DNA from: Candidatus Marsarchaeota archaeon
GTDB lineage: Archaea > Micrarchaeota > Micrarchaeia > Micrarchaeales > Micrarchaeaceae
DNA length: 64,000 bases
Direction of reading: 5' to 3'
NCBI GenBank assembly: GCA_023473665.1
Contig: JAMCYM010000002.1
Location: 62,001 to 126,000 of the forward strand
Positions within the stretch are counted from its first letter, which is position 1; the number at the start of each line of letters is the position of its first letter. The position numbers were made by a program, and so were the translations under genes. The notes below the pieces were generated by a model. It saw only the letters and a list, made by a program, of their open reading frames with translations, ran no database searches and had not been told where the DNA came from. This document shows, in pieces, positions 8,429 through 16,858 of this stretch.

Positions 8429-10318
8429 TCAGCCCCTGAAGATAGGCCTCTTCGACAGGAGCATGGGCAGCGACATCTTCGCCTTCGGCATTTCACCCAC
8501 AGCCTTTAGGATCTCGCTCTCCAGCTCCTTCGCATCCATCTCCTTCCGCCCACCAGTATTCCTTATCCTCACAGCAAGCTTTCCGGATTTTGCCTCCTTG
8601 TCGCCCACGATGCAGATGTACGGAACCCACTCCTGCTCCGCGTTCCTCACTTTCTTGTCCAGGGTTGCGTTCGTGTCGTCCACATCAGCCCTGACCCCAT
8701 TGGCAATCATGGCTTCTGATATCTGCACGCACTTTTCAACGTGTTTGTCCGATATGGGCAGGAGCCTTACCTGCGTGGGCGACAGCCAGAGCGGCAGAGA
8801 CGGCACCCTGCCTTCCTTCTCATCAATGCCCGCCTTCTCGAGCAATGCGTAAATCACCCTCTCTATTGCGCCGCTGGGAGAATCGTGGAGCACTATTGGA
8901 TATTTCTTGTTGCCATCGCTGTCCACGTAAGCCATGCTATACCTCTTTCCGTTCTCGTGGTCCATCTGGACTGTTGACAAGGCTGTAGCCTTGTCCATCG
9001 AGTCTACCACATTGAATTCGAACTTGGGGTCGAAATACGCGTACCTGAAGTTCCACATCTCTACCAGTATGGGCTTGCCGAACCTCTTCGCAAGCTTCTC
9101 GACGAAGCCGCCGTTCTCCTTCCAGAATCCCTCGGTGAACCTGATTGCCGCCTCGTACGAATCCTTATGTATCCCTATGTCTCCTAAGACAGAGATGCAG
9201 AAATCGAACTGCCTGTTGAATTCCTCCTTGGCCTGGTCGACGTTTGCGCAGAGAGTATGCATATCCGGCATTGTGAAAGCCCTAAGCCTCTTCAATCCTG
9301 TCACCTCCCCGCTCAGCTCCCTCCTGAAGCTGTATCTGGTTATCTCGTAGAACTTGAAGGGCAATTGCTTGTATGAGACGGTCGCGTCCCTCATGAGCAA
9401 GAATTGGCCGAAGTCCCCGGAGAACCTCAAGAAGAACTCCTTGTCATCGGATTTCACTATGTAATGTCTCGCCGGGAACCGATTGAGATACTCCTTCAGT
9501 GCAGGATGGGCGTAGTCATACATTATCGGGGTCTCGACCTCTATCGCCCCGTAGTCAATGACCCTGTTGGTGACGTACCTCTCTAAAAGACCCTTTATCA
9601 GCCTACCATTGGGATAGAAGCGCATGTTCCCAGCATCCGATCCTGGCTCATAATCGACAAGCTGCAGCTTCTGCATCAGCTTTATATGGGCGGGCACCTG
9701 CTGGTAGCTCCTTACCTTAGTTATCTCGTAATCCGCGAGCTTCTTCAGTGTATCGTGCCCCTTGAAGTTGAATTCTTTGACAGGCACCATCTTTCCTTCC
9801 GGCATCAGTATGTACCAGATCGATACGACCTTCTCCTCCTGCGTCAGCGCTTCAGAAACCTCATCCTTCTCGCCCTTCTTTGCGGGAGCCGCTGCCTTAT
9901 CTGATTCGGAGGCTGAATACCTTCTTGACTGCTCGGCCAGAGGATGCCCCTTTATGCTGATTTTCCAGGCCTTGTTCCAACCAAACGGCGCGCGCACGAC
10001 CTCGAGTCCGCTCTTATCTGCATATCTTGCCATTCCGTCAAACAGCTCCATAGCTTTTGCGGGCGATTCGAGATTGTCGCTCAGGTGCGCGAATGGGTAA
10101 AGCACCAATGTCGGCACCTTCTGCTTAGCGGCGAACGCGACTGCCTCATCTACCGCCTTCTGGGCTGCGCCTGCCGTGTCACCCTTCTCTATTGATACAA
10201 ACATAACTACGGCGTTCTTCACCTTTACGCTTCTCTCATCGCTCTTCTCATAGACCTTCAGTTCCGGCTCTATGAGCTCATAGTCCAGCTCATTCACGTC
10301 AAGCTGCAGTATCCTCAT
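8429..10318 (-). CDS. thrS: Threonyl-tRNA synthetase, archaeal type
   Basis: This class II synthetase charges tRNA-Thr. Its N-terminus (residues 1-145, starting MRILQLDVNELDYELIEP) is the archaeal editing domain, related to D-aminoacyl-tRNA deacylase, which removes mischarged serine. A charged linker follows, then the catalytic core (about residues 225-500) with motif 2 in YEITRYSFRRE and motif 3 in SPSGAIERVIYALLE. The C-terminal anticodon-binding domain runs from about residue 510 to 600. The length of 629 residues matches archaeal ThrRS. The start is the ATG at 10318; its promoter must lie in the roughly 240-base gap to the pilin-like gene. Confidence 0.97.
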   Translation of the reverse strand: MRILQLDVNELDYELIEPELKVYEKSDERSVKVKNAVVMFVSIEKGDTAGAAQKAVDEAVAFAAKQKVPTLVLYPFAHLSDNLESPAKAMELFDGMARYADKSGLEVVRAPFGWNKAWKISIKGHPLAEQSRRYSASESDKAAAPAKKGEKDEVSEALTQEEKVVSIWYILMPEGKMVPVKEFNFKGHDTLKKLADYEITKVRSYQQVPAHIKLMQKLQLVDYEPGSDAGNMRFYPNGRLIKGLLERYVTNRVIDYGAIEVETPIMYDYAHPALKEYLNRFPARHYIVKSDDKEFFLRFSGDFGQFLLMRDATVSYKQLPFKFYEITRYSFRRELSGEVTGLKRLRAFTMPDMHTLCANVDQAKEEFNRQFDFCISVLGDIGIHKDSYEAAIRFTEGFWKENGGFVEKLAKRFGKPILVEMWNFRYAYFDPKFEFNVVDSMDKATALSTVQMDHENGKRYSMAYVDSDGNKKYPIVLHDSPSGAIERVIYALLEKAGIDEKEGRVPSLPLWLSPTQVRLLPISDKHVEKCVQISEAMIANGVRADVDDTNATLDKKVRNAEQEWVPYICIVGDKEAKSGKLAVRIRNTGGRKEMDAKELESEILKAVGEMPKAKMSLPMLLSKRPIFRG

Positions 10319-10561
10319 GGTAATCCCTGAGTATCAACGATAGCCATTGGTGCCAAAGTTATATTAATGTAGAAGTGGCCGTTCAAGATGCCGTAATGCT
10401 GACGCACGCGACCCTTGCTGTAATGCAGAAGAAGCACTAGATGCGCCGCGCAATGCGTCGCCATACTGTTTGGAAGTTACCGCCCGCCATAATAACACCG
10501 ATATATCTTTGTGATTGCAGAGTATTTAAGTGTTCCGTGCAAACACCTCTCTCGGCTTGGC

Positions 10562-11035
10562 TCACGTTGACTGTATGTAGACGCATGAGACAGAGGTGTC
10601 GGCCGGGCAGTACGTCTGCGCGCTGACGTTTACTAGGTAAGAGCCGGAAGAGGCTATGCCTCCAAGCGAGCCGCTGACGTTTACCGGAGTGTACGCGGTC
10701 ACGTAGCTCAGGCCTGCGTTGGTCCTTATCTCTATCACGATCTCGTGGCCCACGCCTCCGGAGAGCGTGCCCACTTCTATAGCCGCGATGTCGGGCGGCA
10801 TCTCTATGAGGGTCAGCTGCTTTGCCGGATAGCCCTGCGCGCCTATGTATGTCGCGGTGTCGGCCAGCTTGCTTGCGGTCTGCTGCGCCTCTGTCGTGGC
10901 AAGCGACGAGGACGAAGTTGAGATCTGTATGAACGCTAGCACTACTATAGGCAGCAGTATTATGAGTCCAAACGAAAGCGTGACCAGCAGCTCAAGGCTG
11001 GACTGCGCCTTCGCATTGCTGTGCCTGGCATCCAT
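10562..11035 (-). CDS. Pilin-like protein with class III signal peptide
   Basis: The N-terminus carries a short basic leader ending in Lys-Ala, then QSSLELLVTLSFGLIILLPIV. This resembles archaeal class III signal peptides (pattern K-x-Q-x-S-x-E followed by a hydrophobic helix), which a prepilin peptidase cleaves before the helix. The 157-residue protein therefore probably assembles into a pilus-like filament or sits on the cell surface. The C-terminal part is Ser/Gly/Thr-rich with two cysteines (YCPADTSVSC). GGAGGAG lies five bases before the ATG at 11035, and that ATG overlaps the stop of the CBS gene (TGATG), so translation is coupled. The specific filament is unknown. Confidence 0.78.
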   Translation of the reverse strand: MDARHSNAKAQSSLELLVTLSFGLIILLPIVVLAFIQISTSSSSLATTEAQQTASKLADTATYIGAQGYPAKQLTLIEMPPDIAAIEVGTLSGGVGHEIVIEIRTNAGLSYVTAYTPVNVSGSLGGIASSGSYLVNVSAQTYCPADTSVSCVYIQST

Positions 11036-12171
11036 CACAACTCCTCCTTGACGAACCTGTACTTGTACGTGTCGACCTTATCCTTCCTCTTGAGTATCTC
11101 GCTCCGCATCTTGTCCAGCAGCTCGCCGACCGTCCTGTCCAGCATGAAGCCCGTGTGGTCCATAGCCACCGCGCCGTATTTGCCCAATATGGCGCGCATC
11201 TTGACCTCATACCTGCTGCCCTTCAGCTTCTTTATCCTAATGGTCACGTAATCCGTCTTCAGCTTCTGCAGCTTCTCTGCCTTGTCCATGAACTCGCGCA
11301 CCATCTCCCTCACTTCGTCCTCGTACTGGTATGAGTCCGCGTCGAAACCTGAGAGGATTATCCTGTTCTCGCTTATGCGCCGCCTCGATATCAGCGCCTC
11401 AAGCACGTCGCTGATCGTTATTATCCCGACCGGCTCGTTCCTTGCGGTCACTATGACGGACGATATGCGCCTCTCTATGAAATTCCTGACGCACTCCTCC
11501 AGCTTCGCCGTCTGATCGACTAGCACGGGGTTGCCCTCCATCACGCTGCCCACGGGCACGTTGGCCGGCGAATAGACCTTCGTCTTCATCTCCGGCAGGC
11601 GTTCCTGAGGCTTTGAGTATTTAGCGACTATGTCGTGATTGGTAAGCAAACCTACGAACCTTCCGTTATCCATGACGATCAGCCGATTTAGCTTATTGCC
11701 CGCCATCGCGGCCCTGGCCTGCGAAACGTTCGCGTTAACGTCTATGGCCAGCACCGGGCTCGTCATGACCTCGCTGGCCGTCATGTCCTTGAGATAGCCG
11801 AGCGAGAGCAGCATCCTGAGCAGCGTGTACCTGTCTAGCACTCCCTTTATCTTGCCATTGCCGATGAACGGCATAGCGGTGCTCTGCGATTTGTAGAAGT
11901 ATGCCACCACATCGTCTATTGGGGTGCTCGCAGTTATCTTCGGGGTGCGCACCGCATACTTCTCGACTGTCGCGTTCTTCTTTATCGCGAGACTCTGATT
12001 AGACCTGTACATCGCCCTGGAGTCGACTATGCCATAGAACTCGCCGGCCTTAGTCACCACAACCGTACCGTGGCCGTCTATTATCGGGATTATTTTGGTC
12101 ACTGGGGTCTTCACATCTAAAACGGGCGCCCGCGAGAGCAGCCCCTCTGGTATTACCTTATTTTCAGCCAT
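11035..12171 (-). CDS. Four-CBS-domain protein with C-terminal HPF-like domain
   Basis: The 378-residue protein contains four CBS motifs (about residues 10-60, 68-125, 130-190 and 205-265), which usually bind adenine nucleotides such as AMP, ATP or SAM. The last 100 residues follow the pattern of ribosome-hibernation factor HPF/RaiA: an N-terminal helix, the strands YVTIRIKKLKG and YEVKMRAILGKYG, then a basic helix ending in MRSEILKRKDK. By family knowledge this suggests a nucleotide-sensing protein that acts on ribosomes when energy is low; the HPF assignment is mine by pattern and unproven. It is translationally coupled to the pilin-like gene. Confidence 0.75.
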   Translation of the reverse strand: MAENKVIPEGLLSRAPVLDVKTPVTKIIPIIDGHGTVVVTKAGEFYGIVDSRAMYRSNQSLAIKKNATVEKYAVRTPKITASTPIDDVVAYFYKSQSTAMPFIGNGKIKGVLDRYTLLRMLLSLGYLKDMTASEVMTSPVLAIDVNANVSQARAAMAGNKLNRLIVMDNGRFVGLLTNHDIVAKYSKPQERLPEMKTKVYSPANVPVGSVMEGNPVLVDQTAKLEECVRNFIERRISSVIVTARNEPVGIITISDVLEALISRRRISENRIILSGFDADSYQYEDEVREMVREFMDKAEKLQKLKTDYVTIRIKKLKGSRYEVKMRAILGKYGAVAMDHTGFMLDRTVGELLDKMRSEILKRKDKVDTYKYRFVKEEL

Positions 12172-12261
12172 TACAGCACCGATGCCGCACCTAGCCGCGG
12201 CGACAATACCTTAAAGCACAGAAACTATAAATAGCAGACGTTGAATAACCCTACTGCCGAT

Positions 12262-12332
12262 GCCAGGGTGGCAGATCAGCTATGCAGCCGCCTGCAGAGC
12301 GGCGTAGGAGGGTGCAACTCCCTCCCCTGGCT
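12262..12332 (+). tRNA. tRNA-Cys (anticodon GCA), unusual D and T loops
   Basis: The acceptor stem pairs GCCAGGG with CCCTGGC, the anticodon arm is GCCGC-CTGCAGA-GCGGC with anticodon GCA, and the T stem is GAGGG/CCCTC. The discriminator is U, as required for tRNA-Cys identity. The T loop is TGCAACT, not the usual TTCRANY, and the D stem has only three pairs (GCA/TGC) closing the loop GATCAGCTA. CCA is not encoded. All three main stems pair perfectly, so the gene is probably functional. Confidence 0.88.
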
Positions 12333-12334
12333 TC

Positions 12335-12913
12335 TCAGGCGCTTTCTGCAGCGCTTTTGCCAACGCCTATCCTAATGGTCCATGCGACAAGGGTCTCGAG
12401 CAGCTCCCTTATCTTGTCCCGCGTGTGCGGGTCTGCAAGTTTCCCATCTGCGCCTATCTTCTCCTGCGCGAACGGCACGATTACTTCGGGTTTGTTGATA
12501 GGGTGCATGTCGAGGAATACGAAGACCTGCCTGAGGTGGTATTGCGCGCGTGAGCCCCCCAGCATGCTTCCCGAGGCGCTCATGATTGCTGCAGGCTTGT
12601 CCTTCAGCACGTTGTCGCTGTATGGCCTCGATGCCCAGTCGATCGCGTTCTTCAGAACTCCAGGTATGGAATAGTTGTATTCTGGCGTCGCAATCAGCAC
12701 GGCATCTGCTGCACGTATCGCATCCTTGAACTCAGTGACTCTCTTCGGCATTTCGTTCTCAAGGTCCTGGTCGTAAAGTGGTATGCCGTCCAGATCGAAG
12801 ATTTTAAGCTCGGCGCCCTTCGGCACCAGCTCCTTGGCTGCGCTTATCAGCGCCTTGTTGAATGAGTCCTTCCTGAGGCTTCCTGCAAATCCGATTATTT
12901 TGATTGTTTTCAT
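12335..12913 (-). CDS. NADPH-dependent FMN reductase (flavodoxin-like)
   Basis: This is a cytoplasmic flavin reductase or quinone reductase of the NADPH-dependent FMN reductase family. It uses NAD(P)H to reduce FMN, quinones, azo compounds or chromate. The FMN phosphate-binding loop is GSLRKDSFNK near residue 11, and the signature PEYNYSIPGVLKNAIDW covers the isoalloxazine-contacting loop. The protein is 192 residues, typical for the family. GGTG four bases before the ATG at 12913 supports that start over an in-frame codon at 12946. It ends two bases from the tRNA-Cys gene on the other strand. The physiological substrate is unknown. Confidence 0.9.
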   Translation of the reverse strand: MKTIKIIGFAGSLRKDSFNKALISAAKELVPKGAELKIFDLDGIPLYDQDLENEMPKRVTEFKDAIRAADAVLIATPEYNYSIPGVLKNAIDWASRPYSDNVLKDKPAAIMSASGSMLGGSRAQYHLRQVFVFLDMHPINKPEVIVPFAQEKIGADGKLADPHTRDKIRELLETLVAWTIRIGVGKSAAESA

Positions 12914-12985
12914 TGTTACACCAGAAAAAGGGAATTGCGCCAGCAAGGCTATTAGATGTTATTGCGGGAATTTTGGAGCTCGCTA

Positions 12986-13426
12986 CTACACGTCCAGCAC
13001 TGCACTCGCCCTGTAAGTCCTCCCAACTTTCCATACTTTGAGATCGTATCTGGATACGCCCTTCACGTCGAGCTTGGCGTATCTTGGTTCCTTGTCCTTT
13101 CCTAGCAGCGTGGCGTCTGCCTTATATCCGCCATCCGTTCTTTTGAAGCTAATCCCACTCACCCCATACAGGAAGAAGCCTTCCGCATCAGCGACAGACA
13201 GCGCATCTTGCAATACATACCACAGCAGCGTGCCCAGATCCGGCGCAACGTCTCTCACAGTTATCGTTTTGGTCCTGCCTTTGCCCTTGCAAACTGCAGC
13301 TGTATCAGCAGCCGTATCAAACATAGCTAGCAATGCGTTCCTGAAGAGCATTGCTGGCGTGCCACCGCTCGCCACAAACTCAACGTCGGCCGTGTGCCCC
13401 ATATACCTATAGCCTTTCCTCGGCAT
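12986..13426 (-). CDS. Archease
   Basis: Archease helps RtcB-type RNA ligase through guanylylation and so supports multiple turnover in tRNA splicing and RNA repair. The 146-residue protein starts MPRKGYRYMGHTADVEF, matching the archease signature (aromatic-x-x-HTAD), and ends in the strand DLKVWKVGRTYRASAVLDV. The conserved acidic residues that bind calcium in known archeases are probably the Asp of HTAD and the C-terminal Asp. RtcB is not encoded in this window. The archaeosortase gene diverges from it, about 90 bases away. Confidence 0.9.
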   Translation of the reverse strand: MPRKGYRYMGHTADVEFVASGGTPAMLFRNALLAMFDTAADTAAVCKGKGRTKTITVRDVAPDLGTLLWYVLQDALSVADAEGFFLYGVSGISFKRTDGGYKADATLLGKDKEPRYAKLDVKGVSRYDLKVWKVGRTYRASAVLDV

Positions 13427-13517
13427 CTTCAGCCCTGGCGCATCTTGTGTGCGTGCTATTTATACATTGCCTGCCTATATAAACCCGTCCGATGAAGAAA
13501 AGAGTAACTACTGACAA

Positions 13518-15071
13518 ATGATGAAGCCCATTACGGCCGAGGACAAAACGGTGCGAGCTATGGAAGGGAGGCAGGCGAAGCTCTTCGGCGTTCTAGTTCT
13601 TGTCGTCGCATTCGTAGTTTTTGCAATCAACTCGCTGCGTGCGACGCAGTTCAGCATACAAGACAACAACCCGGCCTCGTATGTTATAGTCGTAATGCTG
13701 ATGCTGCCTTTAGCCATAATATTCGCGCTGAAGGAGGATCTGCATTTCGGGTTTACCGCAAAGGGCACTGCAATCGGCGTCTCCGCGTTTCTTGTATATG
13801 TTGTTGCGGTTTCGTACCTCCGCGCAAGCCTCTCGTTCGTATTCCAAGCGTATCGCATCGATGCCTTACTGTTCCCGTTGATACTCGTATCATTAATATC
13901 GCTGCTCTTCGGCACCGGCGGATTGTCAAAGATGAAGTTTCCTATAATATATTCGATATTCGCCAGCCCGATACTGCTGATTCCTGTGATGCTGCTGAAC
14001 GGCGGCTTTGCCTCCGCCAACGCATACTTGATATTCAATGTCCTCAAGGCACTCGGCATACCTGTCGTGAAGAGCGGCCTGACCATATCTGCTGGCAGTG
14101 CGTCCAGCATATCTATCGCTACAACATGCGCCGACATCGGCGCGTTCATTGCCCTGTTCATGTTCCTAGTACCTGTGGCATATATGCTCAACGGCAGGCC
14201 AAGGAACAAGGCGCTGTGGCTTGTATCGGGCATAGCCCTTATGCTCGCGCTGAACATAGGGCGCATGCTCGCCATATCGCTGCAATGGGCCTATTATGGA
14301 ATAAGCGTGGCCGTTGCGACTCTGCACACGTTTGCCGGCCAAGTCCTGTTTGACATAGCGATAATAGTGATGATACTCATAGCCGGAAGATACTCGCTCT
14401 CTGTCCCGAAAATAAACGCAAAGCGCAATTCGGCCGCCAAGCGCACCAGGCACGCCAAGTCAAAAACGATGCTGGACTATGCAGTGCCTGTAGCGTGCGC
14501 CTTGGTGATAGCATTAGTGGGCTTCTTCGTAACCGTACCATACACCACATCTGTGTACGCAAATCCTTTGAATTTTACAGGCAGAGCGCCAAGCAACTCG
14601 CTGATACAGCAATCTCTCGCAGCGCACCTCAGTAATGCCCATTCCAGCATCGAGGCCATAGGAAGCGTGTCCGGCAGCATGCTTTTCATGCTGCAAAACT
14701 CTTCATACGGCACGGTTTATATACTGGCAGGCATGGTGCCGAAGCCGACGAATGCAAACATAAGGCTTAACTCTTCCACCATACGCTCAAGGAGCGTGCT
14801 ACTGCTCGATAACGGGATTGCGTTGACCCGCATAGAGCTTGAGGCCAACAGCACTACTATTTACATAAACTATTTCTCGATGCCGGTACTTGTCGGCGGC
14901 AATTATACCACAGCCTACTACGAGTTTGTCTCTAACTCGAGCGAATCCACTGCATGTGTACCGCACGTCAGCCTGCAGAATTCCTTCCAGTCGTCGATAT
15001 ATAACCTGCTGCAAGGAAACAGCGACAGCGGCAAGCTGATCTGTGCGGCATATGACGTTGCGATGAGTTGA
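13518..15071 (+). CDS. Archaeosortase/exosortase-family transpeptidase with extracytoplasmic C-terminal domain
   Basis: Exosortase/archaeosortase enzymes are polytopic membrane cysteine proteases. They cleave C-terminal sorting tags (tripartite -CTERM signals) from surface proteins and attach the protein to lipid or glycan. The first 300 residues contain about eight transmembrane helices and the family triad: Cys204 in ATTCADIGAF, Arg249 in LNIGRM, and His270 in LHTFAGQ. Residues 300-325 are a basic linker (KRNSAAKRTRHAKSK), followed by one more helix and an ectodomain of about 180 residues with several N-X-S/T sequons, which is longer than in ordinary family members. The start is the ATGATG at 13518. 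Triad spacing supports the family strongly; substrate identity is unknown. Confidence 0.85.
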   Translation: MMKPITAEDKTVRAMEGRQAKLFGVLVLVVAFVVFAINSLRATQFSIQDNNPASYVIVVMLMLPLAIIFALKEDLHFGFTAKGTAIGVSAFLVYVVAVSYLRASLSFVFQAYRIDALLFPLILVSLISLLFGTGGLSKMKFPIIYSIFASPILLIPVMLLNGGFASANAYLIFNVLKALGIPVVKSGLTISAGSASSISIATTCADIGAFIALFMFLVPVAYMLNGRPRNKALWLVSGIALMLALNIGRMLAISLQWAYYGISVAVATLHTFAGQVLFDIAIIVMILIAGRYSLSVPKINAKRNSAAKRTRHAKSKTMLDYAVPVACALVIALVGFFVTVPYTTSVYANPLNFTGRAPSNSLIQQSLAAHLSNAHSSIEAIGSVSGSMLFMLQNSSYGTVYILAGMVPKPTNANIRLNSSTIRSRSVLLLDNGIALTRIELEANSTTIYINYFSMPVLVGGNYTTAYYEFVSNSSESTACVPHVSLQNSFQSSIYNLLQGNSDSGKLICAAYDVAMS

Positions 15072-15081
15072 TGGTGGTACT

Positions 15082-16038
15082 ATGGAGCTAGCGTTCGACG
15101 GTGGCTGCATAATCTACAGGTATGTCGATGGAGAACGCCAGTTCCTGTTCCTGAAGAGGGCACCTGGCGGCTGGCTTGACCTGCCGAAGGGTCACATTGA
15201 GAAGGGCGAGACTGCCGAGGCTGCAGCCATCAGAGAGACAAAGGAAGAAGCAGGGCTCACAATAAAGCCTGACAGGTTCTACAGGTATCACGAAACATAC
15301 TGGTTCATGTCGAATGGCACTAAGATAAAGAAGCACGTAACCTATTTTCTAACTAGGCAGGCAGCCAGCGCTAAAATAACGGTTTCGCATGAGCACACTG
15401 GCTACGTATGGCTCGACTTCAAGGCTGCGATGAGGCTTGCACGCCTCCAGAGGCCGATGATAAGCGACGTCAACGATTATATCGACAGATTGGAAAGTAT
15501 GGCTGCACTGAACGCCGAATACGCCAGCCTCCCGAAGACAGGGCATTGGGATCTCAGCCGCACGTTCGTGCCTGGCGAAGGCCCTCTCAATGCAAAGGTG
15601 ATGCTCGTGGGACAGGCTCCTGGTGCGCAGGAGGACGCGCAGCAGAGGCCGTTCATAGGCAGGAGTGGAATGCTGCTGACGCATTTGCTGAGGCTCGCAG
15701 GCCTGGGCAGGGACAAGGTTTACATAACGAGCGTCGTGCAGTTCTTCCCTCCGAAGAACCGCATGCCCAGCCCAGAGGAGGTACGCCTTTGCAAGCCCTT
15801 CCTGCTCAGGCAGATTAAGATTGTCAACCCAAAACTTGTGGTGCTTCTGGGAGCACTCTCAGCGCGCGAGGTCATGGGAGAGAAGAAGGTCATGGACGCC
15901 CATGGAAAGACCATAACTACCGGCGGCCGTACATATTTCGTGACAATACACCCGGCCGCGGCAGTCCGTCTGAAAAAGAACATTCCGCTGATAGAGAACG
16001 ATTTCAGGAAGCTGAAGGATGTGCTTGCGGCAATCTGA
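15082..16038 (+). CDS. Nudix hydrolase fused to uracil-DNA glycosylase-like domain
   Basis: Two repair or pool-cleaning domains occur in one 318-residue chain. Residues 1-140 are a Nudix hydrolase with a perfect Nudix box (G37, E43, R51, E52, E55, E56, G58), most like diadenosine-tetraphosphate hydrolases (WLDLPKGHIEKGE). Residues 150-318 are a family-4/5-type uracil-DNA glycosylase: GQAPGAQED (177-185), PFIGRSG, the segment SVVQFFPPKNRMP, and the C-terminal HPAAAVR at 290. Family-4 enzymes bind a 4Fe-4S cluster through four Cys; here only Cys237 remains in that domain, so the cluster is probably lost. It starts ten bases after the archaeosortase stop. Confidence 0.87.
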   Translation: MELAFDGGCIIYRYVDGERQFLFLKRAPGGWLDLPKGHIEKGETAEAAAIRETKEEAGLTIKPDRFYRYHETYWFMSNGTKIKKHVTYFLTRQAASAKITVSHEHTGYVWLDFKAAMRLARLQRPMISDVNDYIDRLESMAALNAEYASLPKTGHWDLSRTFVPGEGPLNAKVMLVGQAPGAQEDAQQRPFIGRSGMLLTHLLRLAGLGRDKVYITSVVQFFPPKNRMPSPEEVRLCKPFLLRQIKIVNPKLVVLLGALSAREVMGEKKVMDAHGKTITTGGRTYFVTIHPAAAVRLKKNIPLIENDFRKLKDVLAAI

Positions 16039-16103
16039 CGCTATAATGCGTTTTATCAAAAGCTTAATAATTATCTTAACCACTCTGAAGTGGAGTGATG
16101 CTG

Positions 16104-16841
16104 ATGCCGAGGCGGCTGGACTATAGGAAAATTGCAGAGTATTACGACATGGTCGAATCTGGTCCAGGTGAGCTGGAGGAGCGGGTCGAGAAGGCACTCA
16201 GACATCACAAGGTCAAAACAGTCCTCGACATCACTGCCGGCACTGGAAAGCAGAGCCTATACCTAGCCGAAAGGGGCTATAAGGTGATAGCGAACGATAT
16301 AGAGCCATCAATGCTCGAAGTTGCAAGAAGCAAGGTGAAGTCCCATAGAATAAGGATGCGGTTCAATGTCGGGGACATGCGCAGCGCCAGGTTAGGCACG
16401 TTCGATGCAATCATATCGATGTACAATTCGGTGGGGCACCTGAGCAAGAGCGGATTTGCGGCGGCGCTCTCCAACATAAGTAGGAGCTTGCGCGCAGGAG
16501 GTATATACGTGTTCGACATAGTGGCAAGGGAGTTCGCCGAAGCGGGGCTCCCATCTCACGAATTTATAGGGACCGCCAAGACAATAGGGGGCACAAAGCT
16601 TGTAGTCTTCATAAGGTATTCGTACCGATCGGACGAGCTGGACGTACACCAAAGGCTCGTGGTGCAGGAGGGGTCTGCCTTGCAAAAAACGATAACGAAC
16701 TCGTGGGGCATGAAGGTCTACTACTACAAAGAGTTAGAGGAGCTGCTCTGGAGGTATGGCTTCAAGGTGCTAAAAGAGGAAAGCGTAAGAGGAGGTGCGG
16801 ACGGCAGGCGCTCCCACTTCGTTGTTGCGATGAAGTCGTGA
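16104..16841 (+). CDS. Class I SAM-dependent methyltransferase
   Basis: The protein has a Rossmann-type SAM-binding core with motif I VLDITAGTGKQSLYLAERG, a motif II acidic residue in VIANDIEP, and motif IV in FDAIISMYNSVGHL. The C-terminal part (residues 150-245) is a beta-sheet-rich region common in small-molecule methyltransferases of the methyltransf_25/11 group. GGAG lies eight bases before the ATG at 16104, which is preferred over GTG 16095 and ATG 16098. It stops 17 bases from the convergent radical SAM gene. The substrate cannot be told from sequence. Confidence 0.85.
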   Translation: MPRRLDYRKIAEYYDMVESGPGELEERVEKALRHHKVKTVLDITAGTGKQSLYLAERGYKVIANDIEPSMLEVARSKVKSHRIRMRFNVGDMRSARLGTFDAIISMYNSVGHLSKSGFAAALSNISRSLRAGGIYVFDIVAREFAEAGLPSHEFIGTAKTIGGTKLVVFIRYSYRSDELDVHQRLVVQEGSALQKTITNSWGMKVYYYKELEELLWRYGFKVLKEESVRGGADGRRSHFVVAMKS

Positions 16842-16858
16842 ACGCGCTCTTATGGGTG

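Noticed and set aside
10319-10561. Possible small gene or RNA in the gap between thrS and the pilin-like gene
   Set aside because: Only a 14-codon frame and weak AT-rich promoter-like patches are present; nothing can be supported.
13488-13530. CGATGA...CTGA...TGATGA spacing like a box C/D guide RNA around the archaeosortase start
   Set aside because: The first box is not RUGAUGA and the last D box would be CCGA. The match overlaps a start codon (ATGATGAAG), so it is most likely chance.
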